Shown in pieces: positions 1 through 6,443 of a DNA stretch of 7,747 nucleotides. The first letter of the stretch is position 1; each line of letters begins with the position of its first letter. Made by a program: the position numbers and the translations under genes. This DNA is from Candidatus Poribacteria bacterium. GTDB taxonomy: Bacteria; Poribacteria; WGA-4E; WGA-3G. The stretch is from positions 1-7,747 of the forward strand of contig VXXH01000793.1 of NCBI GenBank assembly GCA_009835515.1, given 5' to 3'. The notes beneath the pieces were generated by a model. That model was not told the origin of the DNA. It made no database searches and was given only the letters and a program-made list of their open reading frames with translations.

Positions 1-800
1 GTCAGAATCTGTGCGAATCGGGTAACGAGGAAGGGTTGACCGGCTGTCTGTCTATGGAGTGCCTTGATGACTTCAGGGGCGAAGACTTGACCAACTGCCT
101 CAGTATACTGTGCGAGGAGTTCTTGGACCTGTTCAAGCGTAAAATTGGGCAAGGCAAACTCGTCCTGAATATTAAAGGGTGAGATAGAACGATCATAGTT
201 AAGTTGCGTTATACTCTTAACACCGACGATGCCGAGGCTGAAAGGGCAGCGTGAATCTACACCGGAGAGGTAGATGCGGCGAAGCGAGTGTAGAAAATCG
301 CTCACGACGGTTTGCGGAATGCCATCAAATTCGTCAATAATAATAACAACTCGCTGGGTCGCGGGTGTCGTTTGCGATCCGCTGTTGCTAATCAGCAGAT
401 TCGCCAGATCTTCAAAGAACTCTCTCATTGAAACGTGGTTCGTAATTTTTGTATTTTCCAGAAATTGACTTAAACGATCCGAAAACGTTTCACCGCGTTT
501 TTCAAAAACACTTTTAATTTCTTTGTGAATATCTTTGTGAAGGCGGCGGTAGAAGTCGGAAGGAGAAAAATTTTTATACTCCTCAAGATTCAGTTGGATT
601 GGAAAATAGGTTATCTCTGCATCTACGAGAGCCTCCAATGCCCACCGAAAAAATGTTGTTTTACCTGTTTGTCGTGGCGCAAAGATGACGATGTATCGTC
701 CTTGTTTAACACGATCGACGAAACCTACAAGTTCCGTTGTCCGCTTGACGACATAATTCCGCGCCGCATCTACAGGACCTCGCGTCTCAAAAGTTTTCAT
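1..800 (-). CDS. AAA-like P-loop ATPase (3' end outside window)
   Basis: The first 266 codons of an ATPase are open to the window edge; the C-terminal part is missing. The Walker A motif is APRQTGKTT at residues 41-49, and Walker B is VVIIIDE at 151-157 (D156, E157). A short GPVDAARNYVVKR segment at 8-20 precedes the P-loop, and TAGQPFLVTRF lies near the visible end. This layout matches the AAA-like family (Pfam AAA_35 type) common in cyanobacteria and Poribacteria, where an early GPV..YYV segment precedes RQxGKT. The family role is poorly defined; signalling and defence-like roles have been proposed. The start at 800 is supported by AAGGAG at 814-809, eight bases upstream. It is the third gene after the methyltransferase and lipoprotein, 27 nt behind the latter, so probably cotranscribed. 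Whether a nuclease or other effector domain follows cannot be seen. The ATPase fold is well supported; the biological role is unknown. Confidence 0.85.
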   Translation of the reverse strand, partial: MKTFETRGPVDAARNYVVKRTTELVGFVDRVKQGRYIVIFAPRQTGKTTFFRWALEALVDAEITYFPIQLNLEEYKNFSPSDFYRRLHKDIHKEIKSVFEKRGETFSDRLSQFLENTKITNHVSMREFFEDLANLLISNSGSQTTPATQRVVIIIDEFDGIPQTVVSDFLHSLRRIYLSGVDSRCPFSLGIVGVKSITQLNYDRSISPFNIQDEFALPNFTLEQVQELLAQYTEAVGQVFAPEVIKALHRQTAGQPFLVTRFAQIL

Positions 801-827
801 CACATCTTCTCCTTGGCTTTAGTGTTC

Positions 828-1145
828 TTAATTAGAACCACTGCTCGTCTGCACTACGGTCTCTTTACGTTTCCGCCGCGTAAGGGAGATACCGCCGAAA
901 CCGCTGATGATGGCCATGTAAAACCCAAAATCGTACCACCACCCTGTATTTTGGGGTTCATAGACGCGGATATCTGGATTAAAGATTCCCCATATTAACG
1001 AGATTGGCGCGATCCAGCCGTGCCAGATGCCCCAGAAGAATCCAGCCGGTTTCTCGGCAGTGTGTTTGCCATCGCCGGGCACACATCCTGCGGAAGTGAT
1101 GAGTGTTATCAAAAGTAGGACGCAGACGAGTTTTTGAGTCTTCAT
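828..1145 (-). CDS. Small membrane-anchored lipoprotein with FFWGIWHGW motif
   Basis: A 105-aa protein. Residues 1-20 form a lipoprotein signal peptide (MKTQK, then a leucine/isoleucine core) ending in the lipobox TSAG-C with the lipidated cysteine at C21. After a short polar stretch come an aromatic hydrophobic segment at about 36-55 (FFWGIWHGWIAPISLIWGIF), a YEPQNTGWWYDFGF stretch at 62-75, a second hydrophobic segment at about 73-88, and a basic tail (RRKRK, 90-94). Small proteins with this FFxGxWHG...YE..N.GWYDFGF pattern occur in many bacteria and have no assigned function as far as I know. The start is ATG 1145, not an upstream in-frame ATG: GGAG at 1156-1153 sits seven bases away, overlapping the end of the methyltransferase gene, whose stop is only 4 nt upstream. 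Translational coupling is likely. A gene is well supported; a function is not. Confidence 0.8.
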   Translation of the reverse strand: MKTQKLVCVLLLITLITSAGCVPGDGKHTAEKPAGFFWGIWHGWIAPISLIWGIFNPDIRVYEPQNTGWWYDFGFYMAIISGFGGISLTRRKRKETVVQTSSGSN

Positions 1146-1149
1146 TTTT

Positions 1150-2130
1150 TTACTCCATATCAACAATAGCACGCGACAAAGCCCAATCCAAGCGTCGTCG
1201 ATAGTGTCCATCGCGGCGTATGCCCTTGAATGCCGTTAAAAAAACATCGTGGGTTTTCTCGCGAATAGTTTTCAAACGAGCGTTGAGTGTATCTATATCC
1301 ACGCGCCACGGCACGCCAATCTTTGTTATGGAACGGCAATGAACACGGATCGGATAATCTTTCAGCTCCTCTGGCGGACAAAAACGGATTGAGGCAGAAA
1401 CAGTATTATCTATAGCGATGAGTCCGAGATTTCCCGCCGGATCGTTGAACACAATACTGCGGTTGGAGGACGGTTGCGGAAGGTGCCTCCGTAGTTCATT
1501 AATCCCACCGAGAAGTTGATTATTGCGCCAGACGCTAACATCTGATGTCGCGTCTGGTGCAAACAACGCGAGACCCACGGGGTGTTCAGTGTCTTCAAAC
1601 ATAACTGAAACCCCCCTGCCCCCCTTATCAGGGGGGTAATTCGTTTTATCTTGTGTTTGTGGGACTAAGGAGATGAAATCATGTAGTCGTTTCAGGAACA
1701 GACCGCTCCGAATGAACGCTTCTGGGATAATCGCTGCGACCCATCCACAATGCGTCAGGCACTGTTCAAGTGCGTATTTGTAGAGATCGTCGTAGGAGGT
1801 CGCATCTGGAAAAGGTAGACCGCGGCGCGTTGCGGAATTGCGTGCCAGCCACGGCGGATTGGTAATGCAGACATTAAACCCTTTGGGAAAATCGGCGAGC
1901 GTGTCACGTTGGGCGATCCCTTCCGCGCCTGGTTCAATATCGAAAAGTGACCAATCTCGGCATCGCAGGTTTGCTGCATTAATCAACTGTGGAATGTCTT
2001 TTGCACCGGCAAACGGTTCTAAAGTTATCTGCTGATCTAATTCAGACGCTTTCGCCCACGTCTGGAACGGTTCCAACTGGAACGGGTTCCCGCGTGTATA
2101 ATAGCGTCCACTCGCTCGTTTTTCGTCCAT
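1150..2130 (-). CDS. Type II-like DNA adenine-N6 methyltransferase
   Basis: A 326-aa SAM-dependent methyltransferase predicted to methylate adenine N6 in DNA. The N-terminal GRYYT at 8-12 followed by NPF corresponds to motif X. LEPFAGAKDIPQ at 37-48 is motif I for SAM binding, FDIEP at 63-67 supplies the motif II acidic residue, and the catalytic motif IV is TNPPWLARNSATRRG at 90-104 (NPPW 91-94). YVAAII-type strand residues WVAAIIPEAFI (130-140) and FEDTEHPVGLALF (178-190) fit the later conserved motifs. NPP[YW] is typical of N6-adenine enzymes. No restriction endonuclease is visible, so it could be an orphan or a member of an incomplete system. Residues about 165-174 (YPPDKGGRGV) come from a palindromic repeat inserted in frame between two conserved segments. 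The start has no clear Shine-Dalgarno sequence, but a stop codon lies just upstream in frame and a good promoter precedes it. First gene of a three-gene minus-strand run. Confidence 0.85.
   Translation of the reverse strand: MDEKRASGRYYTRGNPFQLEPFQTWAKASELDQQITLEPFAGAKDIPQLINAANLRCRDWSLFDIEPGAEGIAQRDTLADFPKGFNVCITNPPWLARNSATRRGLPFPDATSYDDLYKYALEQCLTHCGWVAAIIPEAFIRSGLFLKRLHDFISLVPQTQDKTNYPPDKGGRGVSVMFEDTEHPVGLALFAPDATSDVSVWRNNQLLGGINELRRHLPQPSSNRSIVFNDPAGNLGLIAIDNTVSASIRFCPPEELKDYPIRVHCRSITKIGVPWRVDIDTLNARLKTIREKTHDVFLTAFKGIRRDGHYRRRLDWALSRAIVDME
1611..1636. repeat. C-run/G-run palindromic element inside the methyltransferase gene
   Basis: Read on the coding (minus) strand the core is CCCCCCTGATAAGGGGGG: a perfect 7-bp stem with a GATA loop. 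It is followed by CA and a second run of six G, so the C run could pair with either G run. It is translated in frame as PPDKGGRG. Similar short GC-rich palindromes (PPxxKGGxGG when translated) are dispersed repeats in cyanobacterial and, I believe, poribacterial genomes; the identity with those families is inferred, not searched. The flanks (AATTA on one side, TTTC on the other) may belong to the unit. It contains no run of T after the stem, so it does not look like a terminator. Confidence 0.7.
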
Positions 2131-2200
2131 TTTTTCGTGTTTTCAGATAGGTAGGTCTGTTTTCTTGTGTCCAAGGGAGATGCTAACACACTGTTTGATT

Positions 2201-2229
2201 AATATAAGCCTATTCCCCCTAAAAGTCAA
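2201..2229 (-). promoter_or_regulatory. Sigma-70-type promoter for the methyltransferase operon
   Basis: On the minus strand TTGACT (2229-2224) is followed after exactly 17 nt by TATATT (2206-2201), a near-consensus housekeeping promoter. Transcription would begin near 2194, giving a leader of about 65 nt before ATG 2130. It is oriented away from the dioxygenase promoter, with 31 bp between the two -35 boxes. Sequence match only. Confidence 0.65.
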
Positions 2230-2260
2230 GTGAAATTTTCGCTGATTCGGACAAACACAA

Positions 2261-2289
2261 TTGACAATAGTCCCCAAATTTGGTATTAT
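2261..2289 (+). promoter_or_regulatory. Near-consensus sigma-70 promoter for the dioxygenase-carrier operon
   Basis: TTGACA (2261-2266), a 17-nt spacer and TATTAT (2284-2289), with TG at 2281-2282 giving an extended -10. Transcription would start near 2296, so the leader to ATG 2338 is about 42 nt. The spacer holds the perfect 10-bp palindrome CCAAATTTGG (2274-2283), abutting the -10 box, which could be an operator or chance. The promoter position rules out a coding start upstream of it. Confidence 0.75.
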
Positions 2290-2325
2290 ACCTGCAATAC
2301 AAACTTCCGACCTACGCAAAGAAAC

Positions 2326-2330
2326 GAGGA
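2326..2330 (+). promoter_or_regulatory. Ribosome binding site deciding the dioxygenase start
   Basis: GAGGA lies seven bases before ATG 2338 and downstream of the predicted transcription start near 2296. The open frame extends in phase up to 2230, but that part would lie within and upstream of the promoter and would not be on the mRNA. Confidence 0.65.
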
Positions 2331-2337
2331 CGCTTCG

Positions 2338-3168
2338 ATGCCAATTACGGACGCAATGCCGGAACTCAAACGGACACTACAGTTTTTTCCGGTTGAAAAC
2401 GAGAATCCATCGACGTTAACATGTGCGCAAATCGAACACTTCAATGAAAAGGGTTTTATCTCACCGTTAGATGTCTTTTCTGAAGCAGAGATCGCAGAAC
2501 ACCGCGCCTATTTCGATCAACTCATGGAAAAGGCGTTAGCAGCAGGGATGAATAGCTACTCCATTAATGGATGGCATACCACTTGCACCGGTCTCCACGA
2601 CCTTATTACGGAAGAAAGAATCTTGGATTATGTGCAAGACCTACTCGGTGAAACGCTGATCTGTTGGGGAACACACTATTTCTGCAAGATGCCGGGTGAT
2701 GTGAAACAGGTGAGTTGGCATCAGGATGCCTCTTATTGGCCCCTATCCCCAAGCAAGACCGTCACCGTGTGGCTCGCGATTGACGATGCCGAAGTCGAAA
2801 ACGGTGCGATGACGGTTATTCCGAAATCGCATCTGCACGGACAGATCGCATTTGAACGTAGCACCGCTGCGGAAAAGAATGTGCTGGGTCAGACAGTGCA
2901 TGGCGCGACACAATATGGGGACGCCCCACACCCATTTGAAATGAAAGCCGGACAAATGTCGCTACATTCGGACCTGTTGTTACACGGTTCCGAACCCAAC
3001 ACGTCCGATCGACGGCGTTGTGGGTTGACAATGCGGTTCGTGCCGCCTGAAGTCCACGCCGCAAACGATTGGAACCAACGCGCGATTGTCGCCAGAGGCA
3101 AAGACCCGAGTGGACATTGGGTTCATAACCCCCGCCCAACCGAAGATAAAATTCCTGCACGATCATAA
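2338..3168 (+). CDS. Phytanoyl-CoA dioxygenase (PhyH) family Fe(II)/2-oxoglutarate oxygenase
   Basis: A 276-aa cytosolic non-heme iron oxygenase predicted to hydroxylate an unknown substrate using O2 and 2-oxoglutarate. The iron-binding facial triad is complete: H128 and D130 in SWHQDASYW (126-134) and the distal H216 in LLLHGSEPNTSDRRR (213-227). The 2-oxoglutarate-binding arginine is expected in RRR 225-227 or at R233. WLAIDDAEVENGAMTVIPKSH (145-165) is the characteristic core of the family. The aspartate of the HxD motif is retained, which argues for a hydroxylase rather than a SyrB2-type halogenase, where it is Ala or Gly. Length is normal for the bacterial family. The start at 2338 is chosen because of the upstream promoter and GAGGA. 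The carrier gene follows after 26 nt and is probably cotranscribed, so the substrate may be linked to transport. Poribacteria are known for many PhyH-family genes; substrate cannot be predicted from sequence alone. Confidence 0.92.
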   Translation: MPITDAMPELKRTLQFFPVENENPSTLTCAQIEHFNEKGFISPLDVFSEAEIAEHRAYFDQLMEKALAAGMNSYSINGWHTTCTGLHDLITEERILDYVQDLLGETLICWGTHYFCKMPGDVKQVSWHQDASYWPLSPSKTVTVWLAIDDAEVENGAMTVIPKSHLHGQIAFERSTAAEKNVLGQTVHGATQYGDAPHPFEMKAGQMSLHSDLLLHGSEPNTSDRRRCGLTMRFVPPEVHAANDWNQRAIVARGKDPSGHWVHNPRPTEDKIPARS

Positions 3169-3175
3169 AGCTTTT

Positions 3176-3181
3176 GGAGGG
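3176..3181 (+). promoter_or_regulatory. Distant ribosome binding site of the carrier gene
   Basis: GGAGGG is the strongest Shine-Dalgarno match ahead of the carrier gene but lies 13 nt from ATG 3195, longer than usual. A TTG at 3174 is in frame but overlaps this site and has no binding site of its own, so ATG 3195 is preferred with moderate certainty. Confidence 0.45.
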
Positions 3182-3194
3182 ATTAACCCAACCT

Positions 3195-4421
3195 ATGTTT
3201 CCACGACGACTTATTTACGCTGCGATTTCAATCAGTAGTGCCGCCGCTTTTGTGTTATTCGGTTATGAATTTATCCGTTCCGTGTCCTCGTCACTGTTCA
3301 TTGAGGCATATGGTGCCGAGAATCTCATGTTTGGTATGGCGTTGATTTCGCCGAGTATGATCGTGATGCTGTACTGCTACGGTCGCCTACTCTCGTGGCG
3401 GGGCGCGACCTACGCTGTGGCAATAACCTCGCTTTTTTCTGGTATCTTGATCCTCGGATGTTACGCTGCACTTGTCCGCGGAATGGATTTCGCAGCGGTG
3501 ATCATCTATGTGTTCCGTGAAGCATATATCGTGATTGTCATTGAGCAGTTCTGGTCGTTTGTCAACAGTGTGCTGACGACTGAACAAGCGAAACGCATTA
3601 ACGGTCCCTTCTGTGCTGTTGCGTCTGTCGGTTCGTTTGCCGGTGGCATGCTTGTGAAGAGATGGGCGGAGGTGTTGGGGTCTGAAACGCTACTCCTTTT
3701 CGCAGCGGGATCCCTCGTACCTGCGGCAGTTTTTAGTGTGATTGCTTATAGATTCGGTGGTGAACCGAAACCGAGCGAAGCGGAGGTTGGTGGAAGGCTT
3801 GGACACCTCGGGGTAAAAACGCTCTTTCGCTCCAGATACCTGCTTTTTATCGGGATATTAATCTTAAGCACGCAGTTAGTGTCCACTGTGCTGGATCTCC
3901 GTTTCAATGGTTTGGCGGAAATAGAGCTCTCTGATACAGATGCGCGGACAGCATTTTTCGGTGGGGTCTATGGGAGTCTGGGAGCGATCGCTGGTGTTTT
4001 GCAATTGGTGGTTGTACCGTTGGCACTCAGATTTGTTGCTCTCCGCATTATTCACGTCTGTATTCCAATCGTTCACCTCGTCAGCAGTCTTGTGCTGACG
4101 ATTTCTCCATCGCTTCGGAGTGGAACAGCTGCGTACGTAATTTTTAAAGCCTTAGATTATTCACTTTTCCGAGCAGCGAAAGAATTGTTCTATATGCCGC
4201 TCTCTTACGATTCTCGCTATCGTGCCAAACAACTGATTGACTCGTTCGGGTATCGGTTCTCAAAGAGCGGCGGTGCAGCCGTGATTGGATTGGTAAAACT
4301 GATTGTAAAGACGATTCCGGGGATTGCCTTCTCAATTACGGCGATGGTGGCGGCGATGGTGTGGACACCGATCGCTTTCAATTTGACGCGGGCGTATCAA
4401 AAGTTAGTAAATCCGAAATAG
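3195..4421 (+). CDS. Npt1/Npt2 (ATP:ADP antiporter)-like membrane carrier
   Basis: A 408-aa inner-membrane carrier with about ten to twelve hydrophobic segments (for example 6-25, 45-62, 72-94, 99-117, 165-185, 216-234, 254-279, 281-305 and a pair in 361-397). Two conserved blocks point to the Npt1/Npt2 nucleotide transporter branch of the major facilitator fold: EQFWSFVNSVLTTEQAKR (117-134), and DYSLFRAAKELFYMPLS (321-337) followed by RYRAKQLIDSFGYRFSKSGG (341-360). In Chlamydia and Rickettsia such carriers exchange ATP and ADP or import nucleotides; shorter relatives in free-living bacteria have unproven substrates, and this one is shorter than the roughly 500-residue Rickettsia and Chlamydia proteins. 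It probably forms an operon with the PhyH oxygenase upstream. ATG 3195 is favoured over an in-frame TTG at 3174. It ends 14 nt from the convergent toxin gene. Confidence 0.82.
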   Translation: MFPRRLIYAAISISSAAAFVLFGYEFIRSVSSSLFIEAYGAENLMFGMALISPSMIVMLYCYGRLLSWRGATYAVAITSLFSGILILGCYAALVRGMDFAAVIIYVFREAYIVIVIEQFWSFVNSVLTTEQAKRINGPFCAVASVGSFAGGMLVKRWAEVLGSETLLLFAAGSLVPAAVFSVIAYRFGGEPKPSEAEVGGRLGHLGVKTLFRSRYLLFIGILILSTQLVSTVLDLRFNGLAEIELSDTDARTAFFGGVYGSLGAIAGVLQLVVVPLALRFVALRIIHVCIPIVHLVSSLVLTISPSLRSGTAAYVIFKALDYSLFRAAKELFYMPLSYDSRYRAKQLIDSFGYRFSKSGGAAVIGLVKLIVKTIPGIAFSITAMVAAMVWTPIAFNLTRAYQKLVNPK

Positions 4422-4435
4422 GTTTATGAATTCTG

Positions 4436-4693
4436 TTAATAGATGCTGCTACGGTGGCCAATTCGGTGAACAACAATTTCTCGAATATGCCTATCAAAAG
4501 TATAGAGAATCCGATAATCTTTAGCAACTGATAGCCTAAATTTTCCTCTGTGTCTACCTTTCAATGCCTTATGCGGGTAGTCGTCGCAAATTTCGCATAA
4601 CCGTTCCAGTTTGTTGAAGATTCGCATGCAAATGGGTTGACTTAAACGTCTCAAATCCGATTCAGCACGCGGTTTAATGGTCAATGTGTACAT
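4436..4693 (-). CDS. RelE/ParE-family toxin
   Basis: An 85-aa protein of typical RelE/ParE size. It opens with a YTLTIKPRAESDLRRL strand-helix, then KALKGRHRGKFRLSVAKDYRIL (about 42-63), in which FR-L..KDYRILY is the family signature, and ends in VVHRIGHRSSIY, the usual HR.....Y end. Basic residues R53, K58, R61 and R81 and the terminal Y85 lie where RelE ribonucleases carry catalytic or RNA-contacting residues, so a ribosome-dependent mRNA-cleaving activity is plausible, although ParE-type gyrase poisoning cannot be excluded. The start overlaps the last 13 nt of the upstream antitoxin-like gene and has no clear Shine-Dalgarno sequence, indicating translational coupling. Antitoxin-first order with overlap is typical of type II toxin-antitoxin modules. 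It ends convergently with the carrier gene. Confidence 0.85.
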   Translation of the reverse strand: MYTLTIKPRAESDLRRLSQPICMRIFNKLERLCEICDDYPHKALKGRHRGKFRLSVAKDYRILYTFDRHIREIVVHRIGHRSSIY

Positions 4694-5436
4694 TTGAGAT
4701 TGACACCAAACGTTTTAGCCACCTCCTGGAGCGGTCTACCCTTAACTTTCCCTGATTTATGATCTGTGATGCTCTGTTCCAGTTCTTCAGCAACTTCTGG
4801 TTGTATCTCTAATCCTTCGTCCGGATCGTATTCATAATCCTCAAGAAATTGTTCAAATTCCAAATGACACACGAAAAATTCGTAAATCGCTTCCGGAAGG
4901 TGTCCCTCCTGAGCAGCTGTTGCTTCATATAGGGAAGTTTCTGCAGCGTCCACCTCCTTTTGGTTTAGCAACTTAACCACCCGTGCTTGTGCCGCAAAAA
5001 ATTCGGACTTCACCAGTGTGTGCAGAAATTCTCGGAAAGCATAATTTGATAATGCAGACACTTTTATTTCTGGTACGGAATCAGTCGGGAGGAACGCACC
5101 CATTCGTCGGACTTCCCGCCCTGTAGGTGAAGCCCTTCGTTTACGCTGCACAATAGAGACTCGATGTTTTAAAGCGGCGTAAGTATCAGAAGAATCCAAA
5201 ATCGAAAGGAGGCGCGTTTCATAAGAATCTAACGCAAATGCTACATCGTAGTAGTAGCCTTCAAAACACTCACGGAAGACTTCTGTTAACGTATCCCTAT
5301 CCGCATCCGTTGCAAGCAATGCCAGCAGTCGCTCACGGTCAACAAACAACGAGTGTTCTACAATCGGAAGTAGCCCGTTAAGAAATTGCACATCTGTTAT
5401 ACCTTTAAAAGGCAATTTTCCCGTGTTTCGTTCCAT
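4681..5436 (-). CDS. Unrecognised protein with antitoxin-like C-terminal tail, partner of the RelE-type toxin
   Basis: A 251-aa protein I do not recognise over residues 1 to about 200. That part is predicted largely helical with many aromatic and charged residues (FRECFEGYYYDVAF at 54-67; YEATAAQEGHLPEAIYEFF at 170-188) and a basic QRKRRASPTGREVRRMG stretch at 97-113. There is no signal peptide or membrane segment. An acidic linker (EDYEYDPDEGLE, 199-210) leads into IQPEVAEELEQSITDHKSGK (211-230) and VKGRPLQEVAKTFGVNL (231-247), which resembles the short C-terminal segment of RelB-like antitoxins that wraps RelE toxins. ATG 5436 follows a strong GGAGGG. The gene overlaps the toxin by 13 nt, so it is the expected antitoxin by position, but it is about three times the usual antitoxin length. 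It lies 23 nt after the E1 beta gene. The antitoxin role is inference. Confidence 0.75.
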   Translation of the reverse strand: MERNTGKLPFKGITDVQFLNGLLPIVEHSLFVDRERLLALLATDADRDTLTEVFRECFEGYYYDVAFALDSYETRLLSILDSSDTYAALKHRVSIVQRKRRASPTGREVRRMGAFLPTDSVPEIKVSALSNYAFREFLHTLVKSEFFAAQARVVKLLNQKEVDAAETSLYEATAAQEGHLPEAIYEFFVCHLEFEQFLEDYEYDPDEGLEIQPEVAEELEQSITDHKSGKVKGRPLQEVAKTFGVNLKCTH

Positions 5437-5459
5437 GAGTCCCTCCCTTGAAACCCGTT

Positions 5460-6443
5460 CTATATTTCATAGCGGACGAGCTTCCGTGCCGCATCAGCGA
5501 TCTGCTCCGCGTTCGGAATAACGAAATTCTCCATCACGGGCGCGAAAGGAACAGGCACTGGCATCGCTGCGACCCGCTCAATCGGCGCGTCAAGATAATC
5601 AAATGCCTCGCGGACCACAAGCGCGGCGATCTCCGCGCCAAAGCCTGCCCGACCCACTGCCTCGTGCGCAATAAGCAGACGATTCGTTTTCTTTACGGAG
5701 TCGAGGATACTGTCTTTATCAAGCGGCATCAGTGTCCTGGGATCAATGACTTCAGCAGAGATACCTTCATCAGCGAGTGTATCCGCGGCAATAAGCGCGT
5801 TCAGGACCATCCGTGATGTTGCGAGAATTGTGATGTCCTCACCTTCACGTTTGACATCCGCTACGCCCAACGGAATTGTATACTCTTCCTCAGGAATCTC
5901 CCCCTCTTCTGTATAAAGGAGTTTATGCTCAATAAACATGATCGGGTTGTCGTCTCGGATGGCTGTTTTCAGTAGCCCTTTTGCGTCGTAGGGTGTAGAG
6001 GGCATCACGACGAGTAGACCGGGGATATGCACGAACCACGCTTCAAGGCTCTGTGCGTGCTGCGCGGCAGAGGATCGACCCGCACCGCCTTGTGTCCGGA
6101 TCACGAGCGGCACATCCAGCTGCCCACCGACCATATAACGGATCTTGGCAACTTGGTTCACGATTTGGTCCATGCCAACCGCAGTGAAGTCAATGTACAT
6201 CAGTTCGGCGACGGGACGCATCCCTGTAACCGCTGCGCCGAGTGCGGTTCCGATGATCGCAGCTTCCGAGATCGGCGTATTTCGGATACGATCCTTCCCG
6301 AAGTCTTTGAACAGCCCATCGGTTACTTTATAGGCACCACCGTATTCGGCGATGTCCTCGCCCATCAGAAAGACCGCCTCGTCGCGTTCCATCTCCTCTG
6401 CCAACGCCTCCTTGAGCGCGTCGCGATACGTAATCGTCTTCAT
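5460..6443 (-). CDS. Alpha-ketoacid dehydrogenase E1 component, beta subunit
   Basis: A 327-aa subunit of the thiamine diphosphate-dependent E1 enzyme that decarboxylates pyruvate, acetoin or branched-chain 2-oxoacids and passes the acyl group to E2. MGEDIAEYGGAYKVTDGL (27-44) and TPISEAAIIGTALGAA (56-71) are the hallmark N-terminal blocks, with E60 the conserved glutamate contacting the thiamine ring. QHAQSLEAW (128-136, H129) is the conserved active-site histidine region, and EVIDPRTLMPLD (231-242) and RLLIAHEAVGRAGFG (255-269) belong to the C-terminal transketolase-like domain. Length is full. The start is supported by AAAGGAG six bases upstream. No E1 alpha, E2 or E3 gene is in the window, so the complex type (PDH, AcoB-like or branched-chain) cannot be settled. 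It follows the aminotransferase by 44 nt and precedes the toxin-antitoxin pair by 23 nt. Confidence 0.93.
   Translation of the reverse strand: MKTITYRDALKEALAEEMERDEAVFLMGEDIAEYGGAYKVTDGLFKDFGKDRIRNTPISEAAIIGTALGAAVTGMRPVAELMYIDFTAVGMDQIVNQVAKIRYMVGGQLDVPLVIRTQGGAGRSSAAQHAQSLEAWFVHIPGLLVVMPSTPYDAKGLLKTAIRDDNPIMFIEHKLLYTEEGEIPEEEYTIPLGVADVKREGEDITILATSRMVLNALIAADTLADEGISAEVIDPRTLMPLDKDSILDSVKKTNRLLIAHEAVGRAGFGAEIAALVVREAFDYLDAPIERVAAMPVPVPFAPVMENFVIPNAEQIADAARKLVRYEI

Noticed and set aside
525..998. A 157-codon plus-strand open frame
   Set aside because: It is antisense to the ATPase and the lipoprotein, both of which have motifs and ribosome binding sites.
1611..1636. The GC-rich hairpin as an intrinsic terminator
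   Set aside because: It lies mid-gene and no T run follows the stem on either strand.
2816..3166. A 116-codon minus-strand open frame
   Set aside because: It is antisense to the conserved metal-binding half of the dioxygenase gene.
4422..4435. A bidirectional terminator between the carrier and toxin genes
   Set aside because: The 14-nt gap is too short for a hairpin and I see no convincing stem with a T run around it.
5448..5816. A 122-codon plus-strand open frame
   Set aside because: It is fully antisense to the conserved C-terminal half of the E1 beta gene and has no recognisable feature.
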